A DNA stretch of 64,000 bases from VRUE01 sp963728365 (GTDB taxonomy: Bacteria; Actinomycetota; Thermoleophilia; Solirubrobacterales; 70-9), in the NCBI GenBank assembly GCA_963728365.1, contig CAVSJI010000001.1:124001-188000 (forward strand). The letters run 5' to 3'. Made by a program: the position numbers and the translations under genes. Positions 33,923 to 42,737 of the stretch are shown in pieces. How positions within the stretch are numbered: position 1 is the stretch's first letter; the number at the start of each line of letters is the position of its first letter. The notes below the pieces were generated by a model, which was not told where the DNA came from, made no database searches, and saw only the letters and a list, made by a program, of their open reading frames with translations.

Positions 33923-34020
33923 CCCGCGGGTGGCGCTGTAGGGAGGACCACCCCTGAGGACGCTTTAGCGACCGCAAGGGGTGGTGGGTCCCCTGCAGTG
34001 ACAGGACCCGCGGGCGACAG
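33923..34020 (-). repeat. PAL-F palindromic element, copy 2
   Basis: 98 bp, the reverse-strand relative of copy 1, in the 265-bp gap between the GT-C gene and lepA. The rest of that gap holds no gene I can support. The two PAL-F copies form inverted repeats around most of the GT-C gene. Confidence 0.8.
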
Positions 34021-34102
34021 CTGACCGCAGGGCTTGCTGCTGATACGGCCGGACCTCGAGTCGAGTCGCCAACCACGCTGCACGTTCATACTCCGCCCCC
34101 CG

Positions 34103-35896
<1,794 letters not shown>

Positions 35897-35904
35897 CGGG
35901 GGGC

Positions 35905-35978
35905 GGGGGTCGGGTACCTCTGCCAAAACGCTCGCCGGGAGGCTCGCCGGAGTGTTTTGGCAGAGGTACCCGACCCCC
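35905..35978 (+). repeat. PAL-A palindromic element, copy 1 (after lepA)
   Basis: The 38-nt core (CCAAAACGCTC ... GAGTGTTTTGG) has 18-nt perfect arms, GGGGGTCGGGTACCTCTG on the left. It begins 8 bp after the lepA stop. The core sense is plus. Confidence 0.9.
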
Positions 35979-36064
35979 TTTGCCTGGCTTCCCTGTGCCA
36001 TCCGCGTGAGGGGCCAACTGGCCGGCCGACCAGGAGGGCGGAGCGTCTCTAGAATCGCCGCCCC

Positions 36065-36505
36065 ATGACACTGAAGACAGAAGCTATTGGCAAGGAATGG
36101 CCCGCCACTACTTATGAGGTGGGCAAGGAGAAGATCGGGGAGTACGCGCGGGCGTTGGGGATCGAGAACCCGGTGCACTTCGATGGCGAGGCGGCCAGGG
36201 CAGCCGGCTTCCGGGACGTGGTTGCGCCGCCGATGTTCTGCGTCGTCTACAGCGCCCCGGCCCTGGGGCCGGCGATGTTCGACGACGAGGTCGGGATGAA
36301 CTTCGCCGCGATGGTGCATGGCGGCCAGGAGTTCGTCTGGAGCGAGCCGGCCTGCGTGGGCGATGAGATCACGACCACGGCGAAGTGCCGCGAGATCTAC
36401 GAAAAGAAGGACAAGGGCTTCTACGTCTTCGAGACGAGCTCGGTCAACCAGGACGGCGCCGCGGTGGTCAAGGGCACCTGGACCAACATCGTGAGGGGAG
36501 TCTGA
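36065..36505 (+). CDS. MaoC-like dehydratase, HadA/HadC-type half
   Basis: 146 residues with a hot-dog fold. It shows FAS1-type dehydratase features: NPVHFDGEAARAAGFRDVVA then PPMFCVVYSAPALGPAMFDD, and the strand AMVHGGQEFVWSEPACVGDE. This subunit type (as in mycobacterial HadA or HadC) lacks the full catalytic Asp-His pair and pairs with a catalytic HadB-like subunit. That subunit is the next gene, one base downstream, so the pair should form a heterodimeric (3R)-hydroxyacyl thioester dehydratase (fatty acid synthesis or beta-oxidation-like). PAL-A elements lie on both sides of the pair. Confidence 0.85.
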   Translation: MTLKTEAIGKEWPATTYEVGKEKIGEYARALGIENPVHFDGEAARAAGFRDVVAPPMFCVVYSAPALGPAMFDDEVGMNFAAMVHGGQEFVWSEPACVGDEITTTAKCREIYEKKDKGFYVFETSSVNQDGAAVVKGTWTNIVRGV

Positions 36506-36506
36506 G

Positions 36507-36899
36507 ATGAGCGATCTCAACGTGGGCGACGCGATTCCGGAGCTGAAGGTCACGCCCGACAAGTACCTGCCGCACCGCTACGCGGGCGCCTCGGGCGATT
36601 TCAACCCGATCCACATCGACCCCGAGTTCGCCAAGGCGGTCGGCCTGCCGAACACAATCCTGCACGGCCTGTACATGATGGGTCTCGTAGCTAGGGCAAA
36701 CGCAGAGCTTGCCGGGGGCGATCCGCGAGCTCTTAAAAGGCTTTCCGTCCAGTTCCGCGGAATGGGCGCTCCCGAGACGGAGATTGTCGTTACGGGCACC
36801 GTCAAGTCGGTAGACGGTGACACGGTCATCATCGACACTGTGGCTGCTCAGGGCGACAACGAAACGATCCGCAACGCCGAGGCAGAGCTTCAGCTGTAG
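36507..36899 (+). CDS. MaoC-like dehydratase, HadB-type catalytic half
   Basis: 130 residues. The hydratase-2 motif is intact: YAGASGDFNPIHIDPEFAKA, with catalytic Asp and His (D..N.IH). ILHGLYMMGLVARAN and the strand VQFRGMGAPETEIVVTGTVK complete the hot-dog fold. It should dehydrate 3-hydroxyacyl thioesters together with the preceding subunit. It begins right after that gene (TGAG ATG), so expression is coupled. The last third uses noticeably more AT-ending codons than the first. Confidence 0.9.
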   Translation: MSDLNVGDAIPELKVTPDKYLPHRYAGASGDFNPIHIDPEFAKAVGLPNTILHGLYMMGLVARANAELAGGDPRALKRLSVQFRGMGAPETEIVVTGTVKSVDGDTVIIDTVAAQGDNETIRNAEAELQL

Positions 36900-36906
36900 C
36901 CCGAGT

Positions 36907-36982
36907 GGAGGGCCGGGTGGCCTTCCCAAAACACTCCAGCGAGCCTCCCGGCGAGCGTTTTGGGAAGGCCACCCGGCCCTCC
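36907..36982 (-). repeat. PAL-A palindromic element, copy 2 (before hrcA)
   Basis: Core in minus sense, with perfect 19-nt arms GGAGGGCCGGGTGGCCTTC and complement. It starts 8 bp after the dehydratase stop and ends 16 bp before the hrcA start. Together with copy 1 it brackets the two dehydratase genes in inverted orientation. Confidence 0.9.
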
Positions 36983-36998
36983 TCCTAGAATTCAGGAC

Positions 36999-37730
36999 AT
37001 GCTCTCCCCCCGCCAAGAGCTCATTCTCAAGCTCGTGGTCGACGCCTACCTCGCGTCAGGCAAGCCGGTGCCTTCGAAAGAGCTTGCCGGTCGACCCGAG
37101 CTGGAGTGCGGAGCATCGACCGTGCGGGCGGAGCTGGCGGCGCTCGAGGCGGCCGGGTACCTCACGCATCCGCATACCTCGGCGGGGCGGGTGCCGACCG
37201 AGCTTGGCTACCGCCGCCACGTCGATCTGATGATGGAAGCCGGTGGGCCGAGCGTTGAGGCGGCTGTGGAGTTCGAGCTTTCGCGGCTGCGGCGTCAAAT
37301 CGACGATGCGCTGCGGCAGACGACGACCGCGCTGGCCCAGGTCACCGATCTGATGGCGCTGGTCACGGCGCCGGTCGGCGACACGCTCTACATGCACGGG
37401 GTGTCGCGGCTGCTCTCGGCCGAGCACCTCGCCGATCTGCCGCACGTCGACGAGCTGATGGATGCGCTGGAGGGTCAGGCCGCGGTGCTCGGGGCGCTGC
37501 GCTCGGCGCTCGAGGAGCGCTCGGTCTTCCTTTGGATCGGCGGCGAGAACCCGCGGCCCGAGCTGCGCTCGGTGAGCGTCGTCGGCGCCAACTACGGGCT
37601 CGGCAACCGCAATCTGGGTGCCGTGGGCGTGGTCGGGCCACTGCGCATGGACTACGCCACCGCGATCGCCTCGGTGAGTGGCGCCGCCCGCGAGCTCTCG
37701 CGCTACTGCGAGACGGTGTACGACGCCTAG
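36999..37730 (+). CDS. hrcA: Heat-inducible repressor HrcA, short form
   Basis: 243 residues against about 340 in most HrcA proteins. The N-terminal winged helix is intact: MLSPRQELILKLVVDAYLAS, GASTVRAELAALEAAGYLTH and PHTSAGRVPTELGYRRHVD. The GAF-like effector region is partly present (LYMHGVSRLLSAEHLADLPH, SVVGANYGLGNRNLGAVGVV) and ends at ARELSRYCETVYDA. The missing material corresponds to a central insert, not a broken gene. HrcA represses chaperone genes from CIRCE sites; no CIRCE site is visible here. It is 3 bp from dnaJ, forming a stress operon. Confidence 0.88.
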   Translation: MLSPRQELILKLVVDAYLASGKPVPSKELAGRPELECGASTVRAELAALEAAGYLTHPHTSAGRVPTELGYRRHVDLMMEAGGPSVEAAVEFELSRLRRQIDDALRQTTTALAQVTDLMALVTAPVGDTLYMHGVSRLLSAEHLADLPHVDELMDALEGQAAVLGALRSALEERSVFLWIGGENPRPELRSVSVVGANYGLGNRNLGAVGVVGPLRMDYATAIASVSGAARELSRYCETVYDA

Positions 37731-37733
37731 CCG

Positions 37734-38402
37734 ATGGCACGTGATTACTACGAGGTCCTCGGCGTCGAGCGCGGCGCCTCCGAGACGGAGGTGAAGCGCG
37801 CCTTCCGCAAGCTCGCCCGCGAGCTGCACCCGGACGTCAACGCCCACGATCCCGAAGCCGAGGAGAAATTCAAGGCCGCCGCCGAGGCCTACGAGGTGCT
37901 CTCCGACCCTGAGCAGCGCCAGGTCTATGACCGCTTCGGCCAGGAGGGCCTGCGCTCCGGTGGCTTCCCGCCAGGCGGCACCGGCTTCAGCTCGGTCGAG
38001 GACCTGCTCGGCGCGGTCTTCGGCGGCGCCTTCGGCTTCGAGGTGCGCCGCGGGCCGATGCGCGGTCAGGACCTGCTCCACTCGGTCGAGCTCTCGGCCG
38101 TGCAGGCGATGCTTGGAGCCACCGTGAAGATCCCCAGCCACGAGGGCGAGCGCGAGGTCGAGCTGCCGCCGGGAGTTCAGCATGGCGCTCAGTTCGCTCT
38201 GCGCGGCCACGGTCTGCCCGGCGCAAACGGGGGTCCACCCGGTGACCTGCGCGTCGTCATCCACGTGATCGTCCCCACCGACCTTTCCGAGGAGCAGCGC
38301 GAGCTGGCCGAGAAGCTCGAGGAGAGCCTCGAGCCGCACAACGTCAAGTCGGCCCAGGGCGACGACGGCTTCTTCTCGCGCATGCGGCGCGCCTTCCATT
38401 GA
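37734..38402 (+). CDS. dnaJ: Short DnaJ-type co-chaperone without zinc finger
   Basis: 222 residues, much shorter than standard DnaJ (about 370). The J domain is complete (MARDYYEVLGVERGASETEV, HPD motif in ELHPDVNAHD, ending QRQVYDRFGQEGL). A Gly/Phe segment (GGFPPGGTGFSSVEDLLGAV) leads to a C-terminal substrate domain (QDLLHSVELSAVQAMLGATV, LPPGVQHGAQFALRGHGLPG). The four CxxCxGxG zinc repeats are absent, so it is a CbpA-like type II co-chaperone that stimulates DnaK. It directly follows hrcA. Confidence 0.88.
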   Translation: MARDYYEVLGVERGASETEVKRAFRKLARELHPDVNAHDPEAEEKFKAAAEAYEVLSDPEQRQVYDRFGQEGLRSGGFPPGGTGFSSVEDLLGAVFGGAFGFEVRRGPMRGQDLLHSVELSAVQAMLGATVKIPSHEGEREVELPPGVQHGAQFALRGHGLPGANGGPPGDLRVVIHVIVPTDLSEEQRELAEKLEESLEPHNVKSAQGDDGFFSRMRRAFH

Positions 38403-39289
38403 TTCGGCTCGCGGTTCGCTGCTCTCCTGAGCAGGCCGAGATCGTCCTCGCCGAGCTGACCGTGCTCGCTCCCAACGGGGTCGAGGAGGAACGCGGCCCG
38501 GGCTACGTCGAGTACGCGATCTACGGCGGCGAGGGGGAGCTGCCGGAGCTTGGCGAGGTCGAGGCCGCCGCGGGCGACGGCCTGGTTGAGGTGGTGGCGA
38601 CCGAGGTTCCCGACGACTGGGCCGAGCGCTGGCAGGAATTCCACAAGCCTCTTCTGGTTGGCGGGCGCCTCTGGCTGCGCCCCTCCTGGGAGCCGCCCCG
38701 CGAGGGAGCGATCGACGTCGTCGTCGACCCGGGCCAGGCCTTCGGCACCGGCGCCCACCCGACCACCCGCCTCTGCCTCGAGTTCCTCCTGGAGCTGGCC
38801 GACGCCGGCGAAGCTTCCGGTTCGCTCACGGATCTAGGCACCGGTTCGGGCGTCCTCGCAATAGCGGCAGTGAAGCTGGGATGGAACCCGGTGAGCGGTT
38901 ACGACCATGAGCACGCCGCGATAGAAGCTGCCCTCCAAAATGCCGGGGCGAATGAGGTCTCGCTCGGGCTCGAGTGCATGAACCTGCGCGAGCGCCTCCC
39001 CAAGCTCTCCCCAACCGTCGTCGCCAACATGACCGCTCCTGTTCTGAGGGAGATCGCTGGGCGGCCCGAGATCAGGAGGGGTCGAGAGAGGGGTCCCCAA
39101 AACACTCAAGCGAGCCTCCCGGCGAGCGTTTTGGGGACCCCTCTCTCGACCCCATCCACGCTCGTCTGCTCCGGTCTTCTGTCGGGCGAGGTGGATGGGA
39201 TCGCGGACGCGTTCGAGTCTTGGGGGCTGGTTGAGGCCGATCGTCGGGTGGATGGCGACTGGGCTGCGCTGCTGCTGCGGTCGACCTAG
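38399..39289 (+). CDS. prmA: Ribosomal protein L11 methyltransferase-like enzyme with in-frame PAL-A insert
   Basis: 296 residues, TTG start overlapping the dnaJ stop. The PrmA features are PGQAFGTGAHPTTRLCLEFL, the SAM motif LTDLGTGSGVLAIAAVKLG, and VVANMTAPVLREIAG. The stretch after REIAGRPE is replaced by RRGRERGPQNTQASLPASVL and GTPLSTPST, which is the translated PAL-A element, before the normal ending LVCSGLLSGEVDGIAD resumes. The insert lies between two secondary-structure elements of the Rossmann-like domain. PrmA trimethylates ribosomal protein L11; here activity depends on whether the insert is tolerated. Confidence 0.85.
   Translation: MIRLAVRCSPEQAEIVLAELTVLAPNGVEEERGPGYVEYAIYGGEGELPELGEVEAAAGDGLVEVVATEVPDDWAERWQEFHKPLLVGGRLWLRPSWEPPREGAIDVVVDPGQAFGTGAHPTTRLCLEFLLELADAGEASGSLTDLGTGSGVLAIAAVKLGWNPVSGYDHEHAAIEAALQNAGANEVSLGLECMNLRERLPKLSPTVVANMTAPVLREIAGRPEIRRGRERGPQNTQASLPASVLGTPLSTPSTLVCSGLLSGEVDGIADAFESWGLVEADRRVDGDWAALLLRST
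39078..39153 (-). repeat. PAL-A palindromic element, copy 3 (inside prmA)
   Basis: Core in minus sense with perfect 19-nt arms (GGGGTCGAGAGAGGGGTCC and its complement). It is 76 bp long, not a multiple of three, yet the prmA frame stays open and resumes correctly, so a base or two of flank changed with it. Confidence 0.9.
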
Positions 39290-39298
39290 CAGCGCTAT

Positions 39299-39799
39299 AT
39301 GTTTCCGGCGATGGCACTGGCGACGATCATCAGCCCGGGGTACAAGATTGCGCTGTTCCTGCACATCCTGGCCGTAGTGCTCGCCTTTGGGCCGACCTTT
39401 GGCTACGCCTTCTTCTTCTCTGTGACGCCGCAGTTTCCGCGGGCCACCCCCGCGATCATCGCCGGGGTGCAGAAGATCGACCGCTACCTGGTCACACCCG
39501 GCATGGTCGTGCTGCTGCTGGCGGGCATTTACCTGCTTGCCGACGGGCCGTGGGACGCGAGCGACGCCTTCGTCAGCATCGGCTTCCTGGCGATCATCGT
39601 GCTCTTCGGGCTTCAGCACGGGTTCTTCCGGCCCCAGTCGGCGCGGGCGCGAGATCTCGCTGAACGGGACCTGGGAGCTGGCGATGAGCTCAGCTCCGAG
39701 TACATGGCCGTCTCGGAACGACTCAGCAAAGTCGGCTCCCTCGCCGGGCTGATCGTCGTCGTCTCGGTCTTCTTCATGGCCTACAAGCCCTTCCTGTAG
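39299..39799 (+). CDS. DUF2269-like integral membrane protein
   Basis: 166 residues with four membrane helices: YKIALFLHILAVVLAFGPTF, VTPGMVVLLLAGIYLLADGP, FVSIGFLAIIVLFGLQHGFF and VGSLAGLIVVVSVFFMAYKP. The pattern of a His-containing first helix (LHILAVVLAFGP) is typical of the DUF2269 predicted membrane family. Function unknown. It starts 9 bp after prmA and may be part of the same transcript. Confidence 0.7.
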   Translation: MFPAMALATIISPGYKIALFLHILAVVLAFGPTFGYAFFFSVTPQFPRATPAIIAGVQKIDRYLVTPGMVVLLLAGIYLLADGPWDASDAFVSIGFLAIIVLFGLQHGFFRPQSARARDLAERDLGAGDELSSEYMAVSERLSKVGSLAGLIVVVSVFFMAYKPFL

Positions 39800-39921
39800 A
39801 GCCCTGCTGTGCCCGCACCGTCGCGCAGCACTATGGCTGGGCGCTGGTCGGCGCCGAGATCGCCGGCCCTGCCTCCAGGGCCTGGCGGTCGCCCCCGACC
39901 GCTCCGACTACCCTTAGACCG

Positions 39922-40353
39922 GTGAGCGCTCTCGAGCAGGCACAGGCAGACGTGCGAACCGCGATGAAGGCGGGGGATCGCGAGCGCGCGGGAGCGCTGC
40001 GGATGATCGTCGACGCGCTGCAGAAGGAGGCCAAGCTGGGCAATGGCGACGAGGTCGCGGTGCTGCAGCGCGAGCGCAAGAAGCGGCTCGAGGCGGCCGA
40101 GGCCTACCACGAGGCGAACCGCCCCGAGCAGGCGGCGGCCGAGCGCTTCGAGGCCGAGCTGATCGAGGCCTACCTGCCCAAGCAGCTCTCCGACGAGGAG
40201 CTGGCCGAGTTGGTCGACGCCGCGCTCAGCGAGACCGGGGCCAGCGAGCAGAAGCAGATCGGACAGGTGATGGCGGCGCTGATGCCGAAGGTCGGCGGGC
40301 GCGCCGACGGCAAGCGGGTCAGCGCGGCGGTGCGTGAGCGGCTTGGCGCGTAG
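39922..40353 (+). CDS. yqeY: YqeY / GatB-like domain protein
   Basis: 143 residues from a GTG start. LEQAQADVRTAMKAGDRERA then GALRMIVDALQKEAK, the EAYLPKQLSDEELAELVDAA motif, and the ending QVMAALMPKVGGRADGKRVS are the YqeY signature, related to the tRNA-binding tail of GatB. It may assist tRNA-dependent steps; the exact role is not known. It overlaps the next gene, phoH, by 20 bp and begins the phoH-ybeY-era operon. Confidence 0.92.
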   Translation: MSALEQAQADVRTAMKAGDRERAGALRMIVDALQKEAKLGNGDEVAVLQRERKKRLEAAEAYHEANRPEQAAAERFEAELIEAYLPKQLSDEELAELVDAALSETGASEQKQIGQVMAALMPKVGGRADGKRVSAAVRERLGA

Positions 40354-41326
40354 GCAGCTGACCCTCGACAACAGCGTCGCCGCCGAGCTGGCGGGCTCCG
40401 AGGACGCGGTCCTGCGCGCCCTGCGCGGCCATCTCGAGTGCGACTTCCACCTGCGCGGCAACGTGCTCACGCTCGACGGCGAACCGGCCGACGTGCAGAT
40501 GGCCGCCACGGTCGTCGACGAGCTGGTCGAGCTGATCGAGGGAGGGCACGAGGTCGCGCCCGGCACGATCGAAGCGGTGACCGGGGCGCTCGACGCCTCC
40601 GAGAGCCCGGCCGAGATCCTCGAGGACGTGGTCTGGCGCCACCGCAACACCAAGGTCGCGCCGAAGACCCTGAACCAGAAGCGCTACGTCGACTCGATCC
40701 GCGACCACACGATCACCTTTGGGATCGGGCCGGCGGGCACCGGCAAGACCTTCCTTGCCGTGGCGATGGCAGCCGCGGCGCTGGCCGAGCGCCAGGTGCA
40801 GCGGATCATCCTCACCCGGCCAGCGGTCGAGGCGGGAGAGCGGCTCGGCTTCCTGCCGGGCGACATCCAGGCCAAGGTCGACCCCTACCTGCGACCGCTT
40901 TTCGACGCCCTCTTCGACATGCTCGACCCCGACCGCGTCAACGGCTACTTCGAGCGCGGCGTGATCGAGGTCGCGCCGTTGGCCTTTATGCGCGGCCGGA
41001 CCCTGAACGACTCATTCGTGATCCTCGACGAGGCTCAGAACACGAGTCCCGAGCAGATGAAGATGTTCCTCACGCGGCTCGGCTTCAACTCGCGCATGGT
41101 GGTCACCGGCGACATCACGCAGATCGACCTGCCGACCGATCAGCGCTCCGGGCTGATCGTCGTCCGCGACATCCTCAACGCGGTGACCGACATCTCCTTC
41201 GTCGAGTTCGGCGGCGCCGACGTGGTCCGCCACAAGCTCGTCCAGCGGATCGTCGCCGCATATGACGAGCACGGCAGCCGCGAGCGCGGTGCCCGCGCCG
41301 AACACGGGCCGACGCCGGGCTCTTGA
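40334..41326 (+). CDS. phoH: PhoH-family ATPase
   Basis: 330 residues. An N-terminal KH-like segment (LTLDNSVAAELAGSEDAVLR and LRGNVLTLDGEPADVQMAA) precedes the PhoH ATPase: Walker A GPAGTGKT (about residue 133), LTRPAVEAGERLGFLPGD, Walker B FVILDEAQNTSPEQMKMFLT, and the sensor VVTGDITQIDLP. These proteins are ATPases linked to RNA metabolism and usually sit beside ybeY, as here. GTG start within yqeY; the end overlaps ybeY by 4 bp. Confidence 0.93.
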   Translation: MSGLARRQLTLDNSVAAELAGSEDAVLRALRGHLECDFHLRGNVLTLDGEPADVQMAATVVDELVELIEGGHEVAPGTIEAVTGALDASESPAEILEDVVWRHRNTKVAPKTLNQKRYVDSIRDHTITFGIGPAGTGKTFLAVAMAAAALAERQVQRIILTRPAVEAGERLGFLPGDIQAKVDPYLRPLFDALFDMLDPDRVNGYFERGVIEVAPLAFMRGRTLNDSFVILDEAQNTSPEQMKMFLTRLGFNSRMVVTGDITQIDLPTDQRSGLIVVRDILNAVTDISFVEFGGADVVRHKLVQRIVAAYDEHGSRERGARAEHGPTPGS

Positions 41327-41736
41327 GCGTCGACCTGACCGACGTGCCGGAGGATCTGCGTGGGCCGGTCGCGGCGGCGCTGGCGGCCGCGGGTGTGGAC
41401 GACGGTCACCTCGCGATCCAGATCGTCGACGCCGAGCGCATCCACCAGCTCAATCGCGAGCACCGCGGCCGCGACGCCCCCACCGACGTGCTCGCCTTCC
41501 CGATCGATGGCACCGGACCGACGGCGGGGCCGCGCGAGCTGGGCGACGTGGCGATCTGCCCGCAACACTGCTCGAACGTGAGCGAGGCCGCCGTCCACGG
41601 CGTGCTGCACCTCTGCGGCTATGACCACGAGACCGACGCGGGGGAGATGCTGGCGCTGCAGGAGAAGGTCATGCGATCAATCGAGCCCCCGCTGCCCCCG
41701 GACGCGGGAGACCGGGCGCGAGACTTCCGGGTGTGA
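41323..41736 (+). CDS. ybeY: Endoribonuclease YbeY
   Basis: 137 residues from a TTG overlapping the phoH stop. The zinc-binding motif HGVLHLCGYDHETD (three His) is intact, preceded by LNREHRGRDAPTDVLAFPID. YbeY matures rRNA and takes part in ribosome quality control. The stop codon overlaps era by one base (TGATGA). Complete and normal length. Confidence 0.95.
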   Translation: MSVDLTDVPEDLRGPVAAALAAAGVDDGHLAIQIVDAERIHQLNREHRGRDAPTDVLAFPIDGTGPTAGPRELGDVAICPQHCSNVSEAAVHGVLHLCGYDHETDAGEMLALQEKVMRSIEPPLPPDAGDRARDFRV

Positions 41737-42656
41737 TGAGCGTGCCGCGGCGGGAGCAGAGGAGGCAGCGGGCCGGTTTTGTCGGCCTCGCGGGGCGGCC
41801 CAACGTCGGCAAGTCGACCCTGGTCAACGCGATCGTCGGCAGCCGCGTGGCGATCGTCTCGGTGCGCCCGCAGACGACGCGGCGAGCGATCCGCGGCATC
41901 CGCACCGACGCCGACGCGGGCTGCCAGCTCGTCCTCGTCGACCTGCCCGGGGTGCAACGCCCGCGCGACGTGCTCACCGAGCGCATGCAGAAGCGGGTCG
42001 AGCGTGAGCTGGCCGATTCCGACGTGGCGCTCTTCGTCGTCAACGGCGAGCAGGGGATCGGCCCCGGGGATCGCTTCATCGCCGAAGCCCTGCTCGGCGC
42101 CGGCGCCCACGTCCCGACGATCTGCGCGGTCAACAAGGTCGATCGCCTGGGCCCAAACGAGCTGGTCCCGGTGCTCGCCGAGGCGGCCGAGCTCGAGGGC
42201 GTCGACGAGGTCTTCCCGATCAGCGCCCGCAGCGGCGAGGGGCTGGAGGCGCTGGTCGAGCGACTCGGCGGGCTCGTCCCCGAGGGGCCGTATATGTACC
42301 CCCCGGAGGACCACAGCGACCAGCCGGGAGAGCTGTTGCTCGCCGAGCTGATCCGCGAGCAGGTGCTCAACCGGACCCGCGAGGAGATCCCCCACTCGGT
42401 CGAGGTTGCGATCAAGGAGATCGAGCGTCGCGAGGACGGCCTCGTTACGGTGATCGCCGAGATCTGGGCCGAGACCGAGTCCCAGAAGGGCATCCTGATC
42501 GGCAAGGGTGGGGCCAAGATCGGCGAGATCGGCGCCGGCGCCCGCCGCTCCCTCGAAGCGGAGCTGAACGCCAAGGTCCACCTCGACCTCCAGGTCCGAG
42601 TCCGCAACCGCTGGCGCCGCGACGAGGACCTCCTAGACCGCCTAGGCATCGAGTGA
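41736..42656 (+). CDS. era: GTPase Era
   Basis: 306 residues. G1 GLAGRPNVGKSTLVNAIVG, G2 region QTTRRAIRGI, G3 DLPG, G4 CAVNKVDRLG and G5 SARSGEG, then a C-terminal KH domain with the RNA-binding loop IGKGGAKIGEIGAGAR. Era binds the 16S rRNA 3' end in ribosome assembly. A GTG sits directly before the chosen ATG. It ends the yqeY-phoH-ybeY-era operon and is followed by a strong hairpin (PAL-E). Confidence 0.95.
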   Translation: MSVPRREQRRQRAGFVGLAGRPNVGKSTLVNAIVGSRVAIVSVRPQTTRRAIRGIRTDADAGCQLVLVDLPGVQRPRDVLTERMQKRVERELADSDVALFVVNGEQGIGPGDRFIAEALLGAGAHVPTICAVNKVDRLGPNELVPVLAEAAELEGVDEVFPISARSGEGLEALVERLGGLVPEGPYMYPPEDHSDQPGELLLAELIREQVLNRTREEIPHSVEVAIKEIERREDGLVTVIAEIWAETESQKGILIGKGGAKIGEIGAGARRSLEAELNAKVHLDLQVRVRNRWRRDEDLLDRLGIE

Positions 42657-42718
42657 CCCGGGGACGTGCCGCAACTTAGAGGACCGTATAGGTCCCTAAG
42701 TTGCGGCACGTCCCCGGG
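42657..42718. repeat. PAL-E hairpin between era and hisIE
   Basis: Twenty-three-nt perfect outer arms plus an inner GGACC/GGTCC stem and a 5-nt loop GTATA; it begins right at the era stop codon. Only one copy in the window. It could serve as terminator for era. Confidence 0.75.
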
Positions 42719-42737
42719 CCTCCCATACGATTGGGCG

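Noticed and set aside
36907..36982. CIRCE operator before hrcA
   Set aside because: The palindrome contains CACTC and GAGCG but not TTAGCACTC-N9-GAGTGCTAA. It is PAL-A, which also occurs far from chaperone genes.
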